Source: Xylophilus sp.
GTDB taxonomy: Bacteria; Pseudomonadota; Gammaproteobacteria; Burkholderiales; Burkholderiaceae_C
Length of the DNA stretch: 64,000 bases
Direction: 5' to 3'
NCBI GenBank assembly: GCA_009914555.1
Contig: WNDY01000011.1
Location: 1-64,000 of the forward strand
Part shown: one piece after another, positions 10,761 to 24,018 of the stretch
Layout: each line of letters opens with the position of its first letter
How positions within the stretch are numbered: position 1 is the first letter of the stretch
Notes under the pieces: model-generated
Told to the model about the DNA's origin: nothing
The model's database searches: none
The model's input: only the letters and a program-made list of their open reading frames with translations
Made by a program: the position numbers and the translations under genes

Positions 10761-13700
10761 GTGTCCGCCGCGCTGCGCGCCGACCCGGCCTACGTGCGGG
10801 CCCGCGGCGTGATCGACGGCATCGAGGACTTCGACGCGGCCTTCTTCGGCATCCCTGCAAACGAGGCGGCGCTGATGGACCCGCAGCACCGCGTCTTCCT
10901 CGAAATCTGCTGGGAGTGCCTGGAGCGCGCCGGCCACGTGCCCGACGCGGCCGCCGGCCCGGTCGGCGTCTATGCCGGCATGTACAACGCCACCTATGCC
11001 CAGCGCCACCTGCGCACGCGGCCCGATCTGGTCGAGGCGGTCGGCGAGTTCCAGGCCATGCTGGCCAACGAGAAGGACTACATCGCCACCCGCGTGGCCC
11101 ACCGGCTCAACCTGACCGGCCCGGCGGTCAGCGTGCACACGGCCTGCTCGACCTCGCTGGTCGCGGTCGCCCAGGCCTTCCATGCGCTGCGCAGCGACCA
11201 GTGCTACATGGCGCTGGCCGGCGGCGTCGCGGTCACCTGCCCGCCGCGCAGCGGCTACCTCTACGACGAGGGCGCGATGCTGTCGCCCGACGGCCACACG
11301 CGCAGCTTCGACGCGAAGGCGCAGGGCACTGTCTTCAGCGAGGGTGCAGCGGTCGTGCTGCTCAAGCGGCTGGCCGATGCCCAGGCCGACGGCGACACCA
11401 TCTACGCCGTGCTGCGCAGCGCCTGCGTCAACAACGACGGCGGCGCCAAGGCCAGCTTCACCGCGCCAAGCGTGGACGGTCAGGCCGCCGTGATCCGCGC
11501 CGCGCTGCATGCGGCGCAGGTGGACGCGCGCAGCATCTCGTACGTGGAAGCCCACGGCACCGCCACGCCGCTCGGCGACCCGGTCGAGGTCGAGGCGCTG
11601 GCCACCGCCTTTGGGGAGCACACCGATGCGCGCGGCTTCTGCACGCTCGGTTCGCTCAAGAGCAATGTCGGCCACATGGTCACTGCGGCGGGCGCCGCCG
11701 GGCTGATCAAGACCGCGCTGGCGCTGCACCACGAACAGATACCGCCGACCGCGCACTTCACCGCGCCCAACCCGGCGATCGACTTCGGCAGCACGCCCTT
11801 TCGCGTCACTGCGGACGCCACGCCGTGGCCGCGCGGCGCACTGCCGCGCCGCGCCGGCGTCAGCTCCTTCGGCGTCGGCGGGACCAACGCGCACGTGATC
11901 GTCGAGGAGGCGCCGCTGCGGCCGGCCACCCCGGCCGGTGAAGGCGTGCAGGTGCTGCCGCTCTCGGCACGGTCCGACGCCGCGCTGGCCGTGGCCGCCG
12001 AGCGGCTGGCCGCGCACCTCGAAGCCCATCCCGCGCAGCCGCTGGCCGACGTGGCCTTCACGCTGGCCGCAGGCCGCAAAGCGCATGCCGTGCGGCGCGC
12101 AGTGGTCGCTTCGTCGCACGGCGGCGCTGCCGCTGCGCTGCGCGATGCCGCATCGCCGTGGCGCGCCGGCGGCACGGTCGGCCCGCGCCCGCCGCAGCTG
12201 GTGCTGGTGTTCCCGGGCCAGGGCGCGCAGTACGCGGCCATGGGTCGCGCGCTCCATGCGGCCGACCCGGTCTTCGCCGCCGCTTTCGACGAATGCCTGG
12301 CCGCCTTCGACGGCCAGGTCGGCTTCGACCTGCGGGCCCGCATTTTCTCGGACGACGCGCAGTCGCTCGTGCCCACGTCGGCCACGCAGCCGGCCCTGTT
12401 CGCCATCGAATACGCCCTGGCGCGCCGGCTGCTGTCGCTGGGCGTCCAGCCGCAGGCGCTGATCGGCCACAGCGTGGGCGAATTCGCCGCCGCCGTGGTG
12501 GCCGGCGTGATGCAGCTCGGCGACGCCGCCCGGCTGGTGGCGCAGCGCGGCCTGCTGATGCAGGCCCAGCCGGCCGGCGCGATGCTTTCGGTGCGCCTGG
12601 GCGCCGAGGCCCTGCGGCCGCGGCTCGGCCCGCGGCTGTCGCTGGCCGCGGACAACGGCCCGAACGCCTGCGTGGCCGCGGGCCCGGCCGAGGCCATCGC
12701 CGCGCTGCACGACCGACTACAGCACGACGGCATCGCCAGCCGCCTGCTGCAGACATCGCACGCCTTCCACTCCACGATGATGGACGCGGTCGTCGCGCCG
12801 TTCGAAGCCCTGGTCGGCCAGGTCGCTCTGCAGCCGCCGCGGATTCCCATCGTCTCGACGCTGACCGGCCGCCTGCTGGAGCCGGCCGAGGCCACCAGCG
12901 CCGCGTACTGGGCGCGGCATGTGCGCGACACCGTGTGCTTCTCCCCGGCCGTGCGCAACGCGATCGCAGCCGTGCCGCAGGCGCTCTTCGTGGAAACCGG
13001 CCCGCGCAACACGCTGGCGACGCTGGTGCGCCAGCACGGCGGCGCGGCCACGCCGCTGCTGCACGGCACTGCGGCCGACGAGCCCGCCACGCTGCGGCTG
13101 GCGCTCGCCCGGCTGTGGGCCAGCGGCGCCGGCATCGATCTCTCGGCCCTGGCCGGCAGCCGCCAGCGCGTGCGCCTGCCCACCTATCCGTTTGAGCGCA
13201 AGCGCTTCTGGGTCGACATCGCCGCCACGCCCCTCACCGCCCCTTTCGTACCCCACCTGCTTCTGGAGCCGACCGTGACCGCCGTCCCTGCCTCCCCCGC
13301 ATCCACCGCGCCGCCGATGGAAACCCGCCTGCGTGCGCTGCTCGCAGACATCTCCGGCATCGACATGGCACAGGCCGAAGGCCATGCCGTGTTCGCCGAA
13401 CTCGGGCTCGACTCGCTCACGCTGACCCAGGCCGCCACCCAGATCAGGAAGCGCTTCAAGGTGGACCTCAGCTTCCGCCAGCTGATGGAGGACTACCGCA
13501 GCATCGACGCGCTCGCGGCCTTCCTGCGCGCCAGCCTGCCACCCGCGCCGCAGGCCGAAGCCGAAGCACTGGCCCAGGCCGTCGCCACGGCCGCGGCGCC
13601 GCTGCCGGCCGCGCCGGCCGCCGGCGGCCAGGACGCGCTGCCGCTGCCGCAGCTGATCACCCAGCAGATGGAGCTGATGCGGCAGCAGCTGGCCCTGCTG

Positions 13701-15337
13701 TCCGGTACGGCAGCGCAGGGAATCGGCCACATCGTTACTGCTGGCAGTAATACCTCAGTGTGCTTTACAGACAAGCGCTTACAGGCTATACCCACCGCAT
13801 CTGAAGAAGCTGTTCCAGCCAGGCCGCAGCCGCAGCGCTACGACGTCTCCAGGGCCTTCGGCGCCATCGCCCGCATCCACACGCAGCGCACGGCCGAGCC
13901 GAACGCGCGGCAGAAGGCGCGGCTGGGTGCCTTCATCCGCCGCTATGTCGAGCGCACGGCCAGAAGCAGGCAGTTCACCGAAGCCAACCGCGGCCACATG
14001 GCCGATCCGCGCGTGGTCAACGGCTTCCGCCCGCTAACCAAGGAAATCACCTCCCAAGTCGTGATCGAGCGCTCGCAGGGCTCGCGGCTCTGGGACATCG
14101 ACGGCAACGAGTACGTCGATGCGCTCAACGGCTTCGGCGTCAACCTGTTCGGCTGGCAGGCCCCGTTCGTGCGCGACGCCGTGCGCGAGCAGCTCGACGC
14201 GGGCTGCGAGATCGGTCCGCAGCATCCGCTGGCGGCCGACGTGACCCGCTTGGTCTGCGAGCTCACCGGCTGCGAGCGCGCGGGCCTCTGCAACACCGGC
14301 TCCGAGGCGGTGATGGCGGCGCTGCGCATCGCCCGCACGGTCACAGGGCGCAGCACCGTCGTGGTGTTCACCGGCTCCTACCACGGCACCTTCGACGAGG
14401 TGCTGGTGCGCGCCGGCAGGGACGGCCGGGGCCTGCCGGCCGCGCCGGGCGTGATGAGCGGCATGTTCGGCGACATCCGCGTACTCGACTACGGCACGCC
14501 CGAGGCCCTGGCCTTCATCCGCGACCACGCCGGCGACCTCGCCGCCGTGCTGGTCGAGCCGGTGCAGAGCCGGCGGCCCGACTTCCAGCCGCGCGCTTTC
14601 CTCCACGACGTGCGGGCCATCACCGCGCAGGCGGGCTGCTGCCTCGTCTTCGACGAGGTCATCACCGGCTTTCGCACCGGGCTGGGCGGTGCGCAGGCGC
14701 TGTTCGGCGTCCAGGCCGACCTCGCGGCCTACGGCAAGGTCATCGGCGGCGGCTTCCCGGTCGGCGTGATCGCGGGCCGGCGCGCCTACATGGACGCGCT
14801 CGACGGCGGCGCCTGGCAGTACGGCGACGACTCCTTCCCGGCCGTGGGCGTGACCTATTTCGCCGGCACCTTCGTGCGCCATCCGCTCGCGCTGGCCGCG
14901 ACCAGGGCCTCGCTGCTGCACCTGAAGGCTTGCGGGCCGGCGCTGCAGGAAGGCCTGGCCCTGCGCACCGGCCGGATGGCCGACGAGCTGACCGCCTGGT
15001 GCGCCGCGGCCGGCGCGCCGATCGCGGTCCGGCACTTCTCCTCGCTCTGGCGCGTGGCCTGGCTGGAGGACCATCCGCTGCAGGACCTGCTGTTTCCCAT
15101 GATGCGCAGCCGCGGCGTGCACATCCTGGAGAACTTTCCCTGCTTTCTGACGAGCGCGCACAACGCCGAGGACATCGCGCTGATCCAGCGGGCCTTCAAG
15201 GAATCGGTCGCCGAGCTGCAGGAGTCCGGCTTCCTGTTGCGCCGCGCGCCGGCCGTGTCGTTGGAGTTCGAGGTGCCGCGCAGCTCCGCGGCGGACCTGG
15301 CCTGCGTCCCGTCCGGCACAGATGAGAGGGCCGTGGC

Positions 15338-15341
<4 letters not shown>
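10761..15341 (+). CDS. Hybrid NRPS-PKS megasynthase, 3' part (KS-AT-ACP-aminotransferase)
   Basis: Coding sense resumes directly after the UGA (10698), and the first possible start downstream is the GTG at 10761. Numbered from 8160: the KS has the active Cys996 in TACSTSL, EAHGTATPLGDP and KSNVGHM, so the triad is complete. The AT has Ser1438 in GHSVGEF and HAFHS, as in malonyl-specific ATs. The ACP has GLDSL with Ser1752. The class III aminotransferase (about 1890-2330) has the PLP Lys near 2193 in AAYGKVIGGG. The domain order recalls the MycA/ItuA synthases, where such a domain makes a beta-amino group. Full length would be 2393 codons. The gene ends in an ATGA overlap with the next. Started independently, this part would lack the first 50 or so KS residues and would probably misfold. 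Confidence 0.85.
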
Positions 15342-18244
<2,903 letters not shown>

Positions 18245-18266
<22 letters not shown>

Positions 18267-18300
18267 ATGGCCGCGCGCGCCGCCGGGCCGCGCAGCCCGG
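18245..18300 (+). other. +1 frameshift zone inside the NRPS
   Basis: Sense passes from the frame of 15338 (ending PNGKLDRAAR) to the frame of 18267 (starting AARAAGPRSPVERQVLAAME). One extra base, or two missing ones, accounts for it. The sequence is GC-rich with short CG repeats (GCCGCGCGCGCCGCCGGG), a setting where slippage or basecalling error is common. No ribosome binding site stands before the ATG at 18267, so a deliberate restart is unlikely. Confidence 0.82.
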
Positions 18301-20300
18301 TGGAGCGCCAAGTGCTGGCGGCCATGGAGCAGGTGCTGAGCCTGCCCGGCCTCGACCTGCACGACGATTTTTTCACCCTCAGCGGGCATTCGCTGCTGGC
18401 CGCGCGACTCGCCGCACTGCTGTGCCGCAGCTTCGGCGTCACGCTGCCGCTGCACACCGTGTTCGAGGCGCCCACGGCCGGGCAGCTGGCCCGCGCCGTC
18501 GAGGCACTCCTGCGCGCCGGCGAACCGGCCCCCGCGCCGCTGCCGCTGCGCCCGGGGCGCACCACGGCGCCGCTCACGCCGGCGCAGGAGCGCATCCTCT
18601 TCATGGAAGAGCTGCTGCCGGGCCGCTCGGTCTACAACGTGCCGTCGGCGCACCGGCTGCTGGGCGCCCTCGATCCGGCGCGCTTCGAGGAGGCGCTGCG
18701 CGAGATCATCCGGCGCCAGCCCGCGCTGCGGACCTGCATCGGCGCCGATCCGACGACCGGGCGGCCGGTGCAGGTGATCGCCGGCGAAGCCGCCTTCGCC
18801 CTGCCGGTGGTGGACCTGCGCGTTCTGCCGGCGGACCAGCGCGAGGCCGAACTGGCCGAGCGCATGCAGGAGCTGGCCGACCGGCCGATCGACGTCCACC
18901 GCGCGCCGCTGCTGCATGCAGCGCTGTTCCGGCTCGACGCGCAGGAGCACGTCTTCGTGTTCGTGCCGCACCACCTGGTCTGGGACGGATGGTCGTTCGA
19001 CCTGCTGCAGGCCGAGCTGGACGCACTGTACGGCGCGGCCGAACAGGGCCGCCCGCCGGCGCTGCCGCCGCTCGCGACCACGCACGGCGACTACGCCGAA
19101 TGGCTGCAGCAATGGATGGCGACGCCGGCCTTCGAGGCCCAGCTCGACTTCTGGCGCCGGCGGCTGGCCGCCACGCCGCCGCAGCGCCAGCCGCGCACCG
19201 ACATGCCGCGCCGCGCCGGCAAGAGCGGCCAGGGCGGCGCGCAGTGGATCGCCGTCGATGCGGCCCGCACCGCACAGCTGCGCGACACCGCCCGCGGCCT
19301 GGACGTGACGCCCAGCATGCTGACCCTCGGCATCTATGCGCTGGCCGTGGCCCAAACCATCGGCACCGACAACGTCGTCATCGCCAACCCGGTGCGAGGC
19401 CGCCAGCAGCCCGAGACGGAAGCCGTGATGGGTCTCTTCAACAACCTGCTGCCGGTCGCGCTGGAGGTCGACCTGCGGCTGACCCTGCCCGCCTTCATGC
19501 GCCGGGTGAAGCAGGAACTGCTCGCGCTCATGAACTACCAGCAGGTGCCCTTCGAGCGCCTGGCGGCCGAACCGGCCGCCAGCGGCCAGGCCGGCGGCGC
19601 CTACCAGGCCATGTTCTCGTACCAGGACGCCCGGGAACGGCCATCCGCCATCGGCAGCCTGCGGACCCGGCAGATCCGCTTGACGCAGCGCGGCGCCACC
19701 GACGACATCGGCGTGTGGCTGGTCGACACGCCCGACGGGCTGCAGGGCGTGCTGATCTACAACGCCGATATCTTCCTGCGCGAGACCGGCGGCTGGCTGC
19801 GCGACCGCTACCTCGAACTGCTGCGGCGCGCGGCCGATCGACCCCAGGCCACGCTGGCTGAGCTTGCATCCGAGGAAGGTTCGGCCAGCGCCGTCCAACT
19901 GCGCAGGCTCGCGGCCGAGCCACCCGGCGCGACAGCGCAGCAGGCGCCGACCGCCGAGCACAGCCCCTGGGCGCAGATCGCGCCCATCGCGGTGCAGCCG
20001 CCGGCCCACGCCGGCCTGGCACAGGTCTGGGCCGACGTGCTGCACATCGACGTGCGCGACATCCGCGGCAGCGACAACTTCTTCGACCTCGGAGGGGATT
20101 CGCTGCTGGTGCAGCGCGCCGTCGAGCAGGCCGCGCTCACGCTGGGCCGCCGGGTCGAGCCGCGCCGCTACCTGTTCGAGACCCTGGCCCAGATCGCGGC
20201 GCCGGCCCAGGGGGCCGACGCCACCGCTGCGCCCACCGTGCGCAAGAGTGCCCTGCTGCGGCGCACCATCGACCAGTGGCTGCGCAGGGGGCAGCCATGA
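18267..20300 (+). CDS. Nonribosomal peptide synthetase, 3' part (PCP-C-PCP)
   Basis: Continuation of the gene begun at 15338; with the frame restored the whole would be about 1653 aa. The first carrier has LSGHSLLAARLA in place of the more usual GGHS/GGDS, with the Ser kept. The second condensation domain has HHLVWDG, so it is complete, and its tail motif region is present (MGLFNNLLPV). The last carrier has LGGDSLLVQ. No third A domain and no thioesterase or reductase follows. The final carrier must therefore be loaded in trans or accept the chain for release by a separate enzyme. It overlaps the PPTase gene by ATGA. Coordinates start at the first in-frame ATG after the shift. Confidence 0.82.
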   Translation: MAARAAGPRSPVERQVLAAMEQVLSLPGLDLHDDFFTLSGHSLLAARLAALLCRSFGVTLPLHTVFEAPTAGQLARAVEALLRAGEPAPAPLPLRPGRTTAPLTPAQERILFMEELLPGRSVYNVPSAHRLLGALDPARFEEALREIIRRQPALRTCIGADPTTGRPVQVIAGEAAFALPVVDLRVLPADQREAELAERMQELADRPIDVHRAPLLHAALFRLDAQEHVFVFVPHHLVWDGWSFDLLQAELDALYGAAEQGRPPALPPLATTHGDYAEWLQQWMATPAFEAQLDFWRRRLAATPPQRQPRTDMPRRAGKSGQGGAQWIAVDAARTAQLRDTARGLDVTPSMLTLGIYALAVAQTIGTDNVVIANPVRGRQQPETEAVMGLFNNLLPVALEVDLRLTLPAFMRRVKQELLALMNYQQVPFERLAAEPAASGQAGGAYQAMFSYQDARERPSAIGSLRTRQIRLTQRGATDDIGVWLVDTPDGLQGVLIYNADIFLRETGGWLRDRYLELLRRAADRPQATLAELASEEGSASAVQLRRLAAEPPGATAQQAPTAEHSPWAQIAPIAVQPPAHAGLAQVWADVLHIDVRDIRGSDNFFDLGGDSLLVQRAVEQAALTLGRRVEPRRYLFETLAQIAAPAQGADATAAPTVRKSALLRRTIDQWLRRGQP

Positions 20301-21079
20301 ACCGCGGCGCGCCGTCCGCGGCCGAGATCGACACGGCGGTCTGCCGGTATGTCGAGCTGGACGGCCCGGCTCTCCGTACGCAGGCGGCCCTGCTGTCGCC
20401 GCAGGAGCGCGAGCGCGCCGGGCGCCTGCGCTTTCCGGTCGACCGCGACCGTTTCGTGGCCGCGCACATCGCACTGCGGCTGGCCCTGGCCGAGCAGGGT
20501 GCGCAGCAGGCTGACGCGCTGCGGCTGGCCGACGGGCCGCTCGGCAAGCCCTGGCTGCCCGACCACCCGCGCATCCACTTCTCGCTGAGTCACAGCCGTG
20601 GCGTGGCACTGATCGCCGTGGGCCACCGCGGGCCGCTCGGCGTGGACGTCGAATACCTCCGCCCGGTGCCCGATGCGCTGGCCGTCGCCGAGCGCTGCTT
20701 CACGCTGCACGAGAACCGCGCCCTGCGGTCGCTTCCGCCGCGCCGGCGCGGCAGGGCCTTCCTCACCTGCTGGACCCGCAAGGAGGCCTGCCTCAAGGCC
20801 ATCGGCCTGGGCCTGCGGCTCGATCCGAGCACCATCGAGGTGGGGCTGGAGGCGACGCTGCGCAGGATCGACATCCCGGTGGGCGGGCACCTGCTGCGGG
20901 TGGTCGTCGGTCCGGCGCCGGCGCGGTCGGGCAGCGTGGCGTCGCTTGCCGAATGGCGGATACCGCAGCCGCTGCTGCAGGTGCCCGGCGCCCTGGCGCA
21001 GGCCGCCCGCGCATTCGGGGACGCGGCCGCATACGCCGCCGCGCCATCCCGGCAGCGCCTGCAGGAGGCCGCGCCATGA
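20297..21079 (+). CDS. Sfp-type 4'-phosphopantetheinyl transferase
   Basis: 260 aa. It transfers phosphopantetheine from CoA to the Ser of carrier domains and is needed to activate the four carriers of the neighbouring megasynthases. The Mg-binding GVDVE lies at about 115-119 and the second signature, CWTRKEACLKAIGLGL, near 158-173. HFSLSHSRG is the usual CoA-contact block. The ATG overlaps the NRPS stop, which is translational coupling and links it to these synthases. It also overlaps the next gene by ATGA. The identity is secure; dedication to this cluster is inferred from context. Confidence 0.92.
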   Translation: MNRGAPSAAEIDTAVCRYVELDGPALRTQAALLSPQERERAGRLRFPVDRDRFVAAHIALRLALAEQGAQQADALRLADGPLGKPWLPDHPRIHFSLSHSRGVALIAVGHRGPLGVDVEYLRPVPDALAVAERCFTLHENRALRSLPPRRRGRAFLTCWTRKEACLKAIGLGLRLDPSTIEVGLEATLRRIDIPVGGHLLRVVVGPAPARSGSVASLAEWRIPQPLLQVPGALAQAARAFGDAAAYAAAPSRQRLQEAAP

Positions 21080-21894
21080 TGCCCCAGCCGCTGATGTTCG
21101 GCTCGGCCTCGCGCCAGCTGTTCGGCATGTTCCATGCGGCCGAGCCGCAGCGCGACGGCGGCACCGCGGTGCTGCTGTGCCCGCCCTTCGGCCAGGAGGG
21201 CCTGCGCACGCACCGCTTCTTCAAGGTGCTGGCCGAGCGCTTCGCCCGCGACGGCGTGGCCGCGCTGCGCTTCGACTTCCATGCCACCGGCGATTCGCCG
21301 GGCGATGAGCGCAGCGGCGAACTCGACGGCTGGCGGCGCGACCTGTGCGCCGCGCACGACACGCTGCGCCGCCTGGCGCCCGGTACGCGCGTCGCCTGGA
21401 TCGGAGCCCGGCTCGGTGCCACGCTGGCCGTGCTGGCGGCGCGCAGCGGCCGCTGCGATCCGCACCGGCTGGTGTTGTGGGAACCCATCCTGGATGGCCT
21501 GCGGTATGCGCGCTTCCTGCGGGAGCGGCATGTGGCCATGGTGGACGGCAGCTTCTGCATACCGGACCCGGCCTGGCGCCGCAGCTTCGTGCGTGACAGC
21601 CAGGCCGTGCCGCAGGAAGCGCTCGGCGTGTCGCTGTCCGAACGCCTGCGGGCGCAGTTCGGGGCACTGGTGCCTGCCTCGCTGGCGCTGACCGCCCTGC
21701 ACGACACGCTGGTGCTCGCCCAGCCCGACGATGCACCGACGGCCCAATGGGCCGCCGCGCAACAGCTGCGCCACATGCCGGTGCGCCTCTCCTACTTCGA
21801 ACACCGGCTCGACTGGGCCGCCGACCCCTATCCGAACAGCGCCATGGTCCCCGCCGACGCGCTCGCCCGACTGCAAGGAGCCCTCCATGAGTGA
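21076..21894 (+). CDS. Alpha/beta hydrolase resembling exosortase-A-associated hydrolase 2
   Basis: 272 aa, no signal peptide. The alpha/beta fold is visible: LLCPPFGQEGLRTHRFFKVL (oxyanion region), ALRFDFHATGDSPG and a nucleophile-elbow position reading WIGARLGATLA. The elbow has no Ser or Cys, as in the hydrolase 2 family of exosortase A loci (GLRLGA-type elbow). It may therefore be a non-classical hydrolase or a binding partner. It sits between the PPTase and a second hydrolase with overlapping starts and stops, so all three are coupled to the NRPS. Likely roles are chain release or editing. No substrate can be named. Confidence 0.75.
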   Translation: MMPQPLMFGSASRQLFGMFHAAEPQRDGGTAVLLCPPFGQEGLRTHRFFKVLAERFARDGVAALRFDFHATGDSPGDERSGELDGWRRDLCAAHDTLRRLAPGTRVAWIGARLGATLAVLAARSGRCDPHRLVLWEPILDGLRYARFLRERHVAMVDGSFCIPDPAWRRSFVRDSQAVPQEALGVSLSERLRAQFGALVPASLALTALHDTLVLAQPDDAPTAQWAAAQQLRHMPVRLSYFEHRLDWAADPYPNSAMVPADALARLQGALHE

Positions 21895-22834
21895 CCCCGT
21901 ACAGACCCCGGTGCGCTTCGGCGCCGATGCGGCGCTGGTCGGCATGCTGACGACGCCCGCGGCCGACGGCCCCGCGCCGCTGCCGGTGGCCTGCTTGATG
22001 CTCAACATGGGAGCCAACCACCGTGTGGGTCCGCGGCGCATCAACGTGAAGCTGTGCCACCGGCTGGCCGCGCGCGGCATGAGCAGCCTGCGGCTGGACC
22101 TGGGCGGCATCGGCGACAGCGAGGCGCCCGCCGGCACGAGCGCCCTGCCCCTGGTGCTGCGCGCGGTGCGCGATCTGCAGGCGGCGATGGACCTGGTGGA
22201 GGCGCGGCTGGGCATCCACCAGTTCGTGATCGTCGGCCTGTGCTCGGGCGTGGAGCACGCGATGACGACCGCGCTGGCCGACCCGCGGGTGGTCGGACTG
22301 TCGCTGTTCGACGGATTCAATTTCCCGCAATGGCACACGCGCTGCGAACGCACCCTGCGCCGCGCCTTCGCGGCGATGGGCCACCCGGCCTTCGCGGGCA
22401 AGCTCAGGCGCTGGCTCCAGCGCAGCCTGGTGCGCTGGCTGCCGGGCGGCCGCTCCGGGCAGCCGCTGCCTGGCTTCTTCAGCGAGAGCGCCTCGCCCGC
22501 GATGACCGCCGCCTGGTTCGGCGCTGCCATGCACCGCCTGGCCGAGCGCAAGGTCGCGCTGCACTTCCTGTATTCGGGCTCCTTCCACGTCTGCGACCGG
22601 GACCGCGACCTGCTCGGGCGATTCCGCCACGAGCCGTTCGTACAGGCCGCGCAGTACGACTTCGCCGGCGACCTCGACCACACGCTCTGCACGGCCAAGG
22701 GCCAGCAGTCGTTCCTGCGCCTGGTGGGCGACTGGGCCATCGCCACGGCCGGGGGCATGCCCGCTGCGGTCCGCAGCGCGGACGCACCGCCCGCCGCGGC
22801 GCTGCAGATGGCCGGCGCCCTGGCGCCGCAGTGA
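21887..22834 (+). CDS. Alpha/beta hydrolase resembling exosortase-A-associated hydrolase 1
   Basis: 315 aa, overlapping the previous gene by 8 bp. The core reads LMLNMGANHRVGPRR (entry loop), RLDLGGIGDSEAP and a nucleophile elbow VGLCSGVEHA, so the candidate nucleophile is a Cys in a GxCxG context, as in hydrolase 1 proteins of exosortase A loci. A candidate catalytic His is in DLDHTLC near the C-terminus. A Cys nucleophile suits thioester chemistry, so release of the chain from the last carrier is an attractive guess given that no thioesterase domain exists. It ends 25 bp before the polysaccharide export gene. Confidence 0.75.
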   Translation: MSDPVQTPVRFGADAALVGMLTTPAADGPAPLPVACLMLNMGANHRVGPRRINVKLCHRLAARGMSSLRLDLGGIGDSEAPAGTSALPLVLRAVRDLQAAMDLVEARLGIHQFVIVGLCSGVEHAMTTALADPRVVGLSLFDGFNFPQWHTRCERTLRRAFAAMGHPAFAGKLRRWLQRSLVRWLPGGRSGQPLPGFFSESASPAMTAAWFGAAMHRLAERKVALHFLYSGSFHVCDRDRDLLGRFRHEPFVQAAQYDFAGDLDHTLCTAKGQQSFLRLVGDWAIATAGGMPAAVRSADAPPAAALQMAGALAPQ

Positions 22835-22859
22835 CACCGCAGTACCTGAGGAGCGCTCG

Positions 22860-23984
22860 ATGCACACCCTTCCCTTTTTGCGCGGCGCGGCCGCCGCTGC
22901 CGTGGCCCTGGCCCTTACTGGCTGCGCCGCACCGGGCTTCGATCCTCTGGACAGCAGTTCGTCGCCCGACGAGTCCGCGGATGCGGGCCGCGGCCGTCCG
23001 AGGCTCGTCGCCATCACCCCGGAGCTGGTCCGCGAGATGGCGGCTCGCCTTCCCACCGGCGTGCCGGCCGAGGTGCAGCAGCTGTTCGGCACGGCACCGG
23101 CCTACACCATCGGGCCGGGCGACGTCATCGGCATCGTGGTGTACCGCCATCCGGAGCTGCTGCCCAACGCCGGCGCCGTCATCGCACAGCAGTCGGACCC
23201 GACGGGCGTGAGCGCCGCACCCGGCTTCATCGTGGACAGCCAGGGCGAGATCAGCTTTCCGTACGTCGGCCGGGTCCGGGTGGAAGGTCTCAGCGAAAGC
23301 GCGGCTTCCGACCTGATCGCCCGGCGGATCGAGCCGTTCATCCGGGATCCGCTGGTCAGCATCCGCGTCCAGGCCTTCCGCAGCCGGCGCGCCTACGTCG
23401 AAGGCGATGTGCGCACGCCGGGCCTGCAGATCTTCACCGACGTGCCGATGACGCTGGCCGAGGCCCTGAGCCGCGCGGGCAGCCTGAATGCCAGCGCCGA
23501 CCGCTCCCGCGTCACCCTGACGCGCGGCGGCCGCAGCCTGCTGATCGACCTGCTGGCACTGCAGCGCTCGGGCTACAGCGCAGCGCGCATCCCGCTGGAA
23601 AACGGAGACATCGTGCGCGTGGACACCCGCGAGGACAGCCGCGTCTACGTCATGGGCGAGATCCAGCGCCCGTCGGCGCTGCCGCTGCGCAACGGCCGAC
23701 TGACCCTCAACGAGGCGCTGGGCGATGCCGGCGGCCCCGCGCTGCAGACCGCCGCGCCCGGGCAGATCTACGTGGTGCGCAACACGCAAGCCGACGTGCC
23801 GGACGTCTACCACCTCGACGCGAAGAACCCGGTGGCGCTGGCCCTGGCCGACCGCTTCGAGCTGCAGCCGCGCGACGTGGTCTATATCGACCCGGTGCCG
23901 CTGGTCCGCTGGAACCGGGTGATCAGCCTGATCCTGCCCGCGGCCCAGATCGTGAACCCGGGCGGCGTCGTGATCCGGCGCTGA
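22860..23984 (+). CDS. Outer-membrane polysaccharide export lipoprotein (Wza-like)
   Basis: 374 aa, the normal length for Wza. Signal peptide with lipobox LTGC, so Cys22 is lipidated. The Poly_export domain begins at about residue 80 (YTIGPGDVIGIVVYRHPEL) and is followed by SLBB repeats (YVEGDVRTPGLQ, then YVMGEIQRPSALPL). The C-terminus ends in a hydrophobic/amphipathic helix, as in the Wza barrel. It forms the octameric channel that carries capsule or exopolysaccharide across the outer membrane and works with the Wzc-like kinase encoded 34 bp downstream. It is the first gene of the polysaccharide half of the run. Confidence 0.9.
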   Translation: MHTLPFLRGAAAAAVALALTGCAAPGFDPLDSSSSPDESADAGRGRPRLVAITPELVREMAARLPTGVPAEVQQLFGTAPAYTIGPGDVIGIVVYRHPELLPNAGAVIAQQSDPTGVSAAPGFIVDSQGEISFPYVGRVRVEGLSESAASDLIARRIEPFIRDPLVSIRVQAFRSRRAYVEGDVRTPGLQIFTDVPMTLAEALSRAGSLNASADRSRVTLTRGGRSLLIDLLALQRSGYSAARIPLENGDIVRVDTREDSRVYVMGEIQRPSALPLRNGRLTLNEALGDAGGPALQTAAPGQIYVVRNTQADVPDVYHLDAKNPVALALADRFELQPRDVVYIDPVPLVRWNRVISLILPAAQIVNPGGVVIRR

Positions 23985-24018
23985 CATCGTACGACCAGAA
24001 CCCGAAGGTGACCCCATC

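Noticed and set aside
18267..18269. Deliberate separate start for a stand-alone PCP-C-PCP protein
   Set aside because: No ribosome binding site precedes the ATG, the upstream frame has no stop there, and the A-to-PCP linker is split exactly as expected for a one-base shift.
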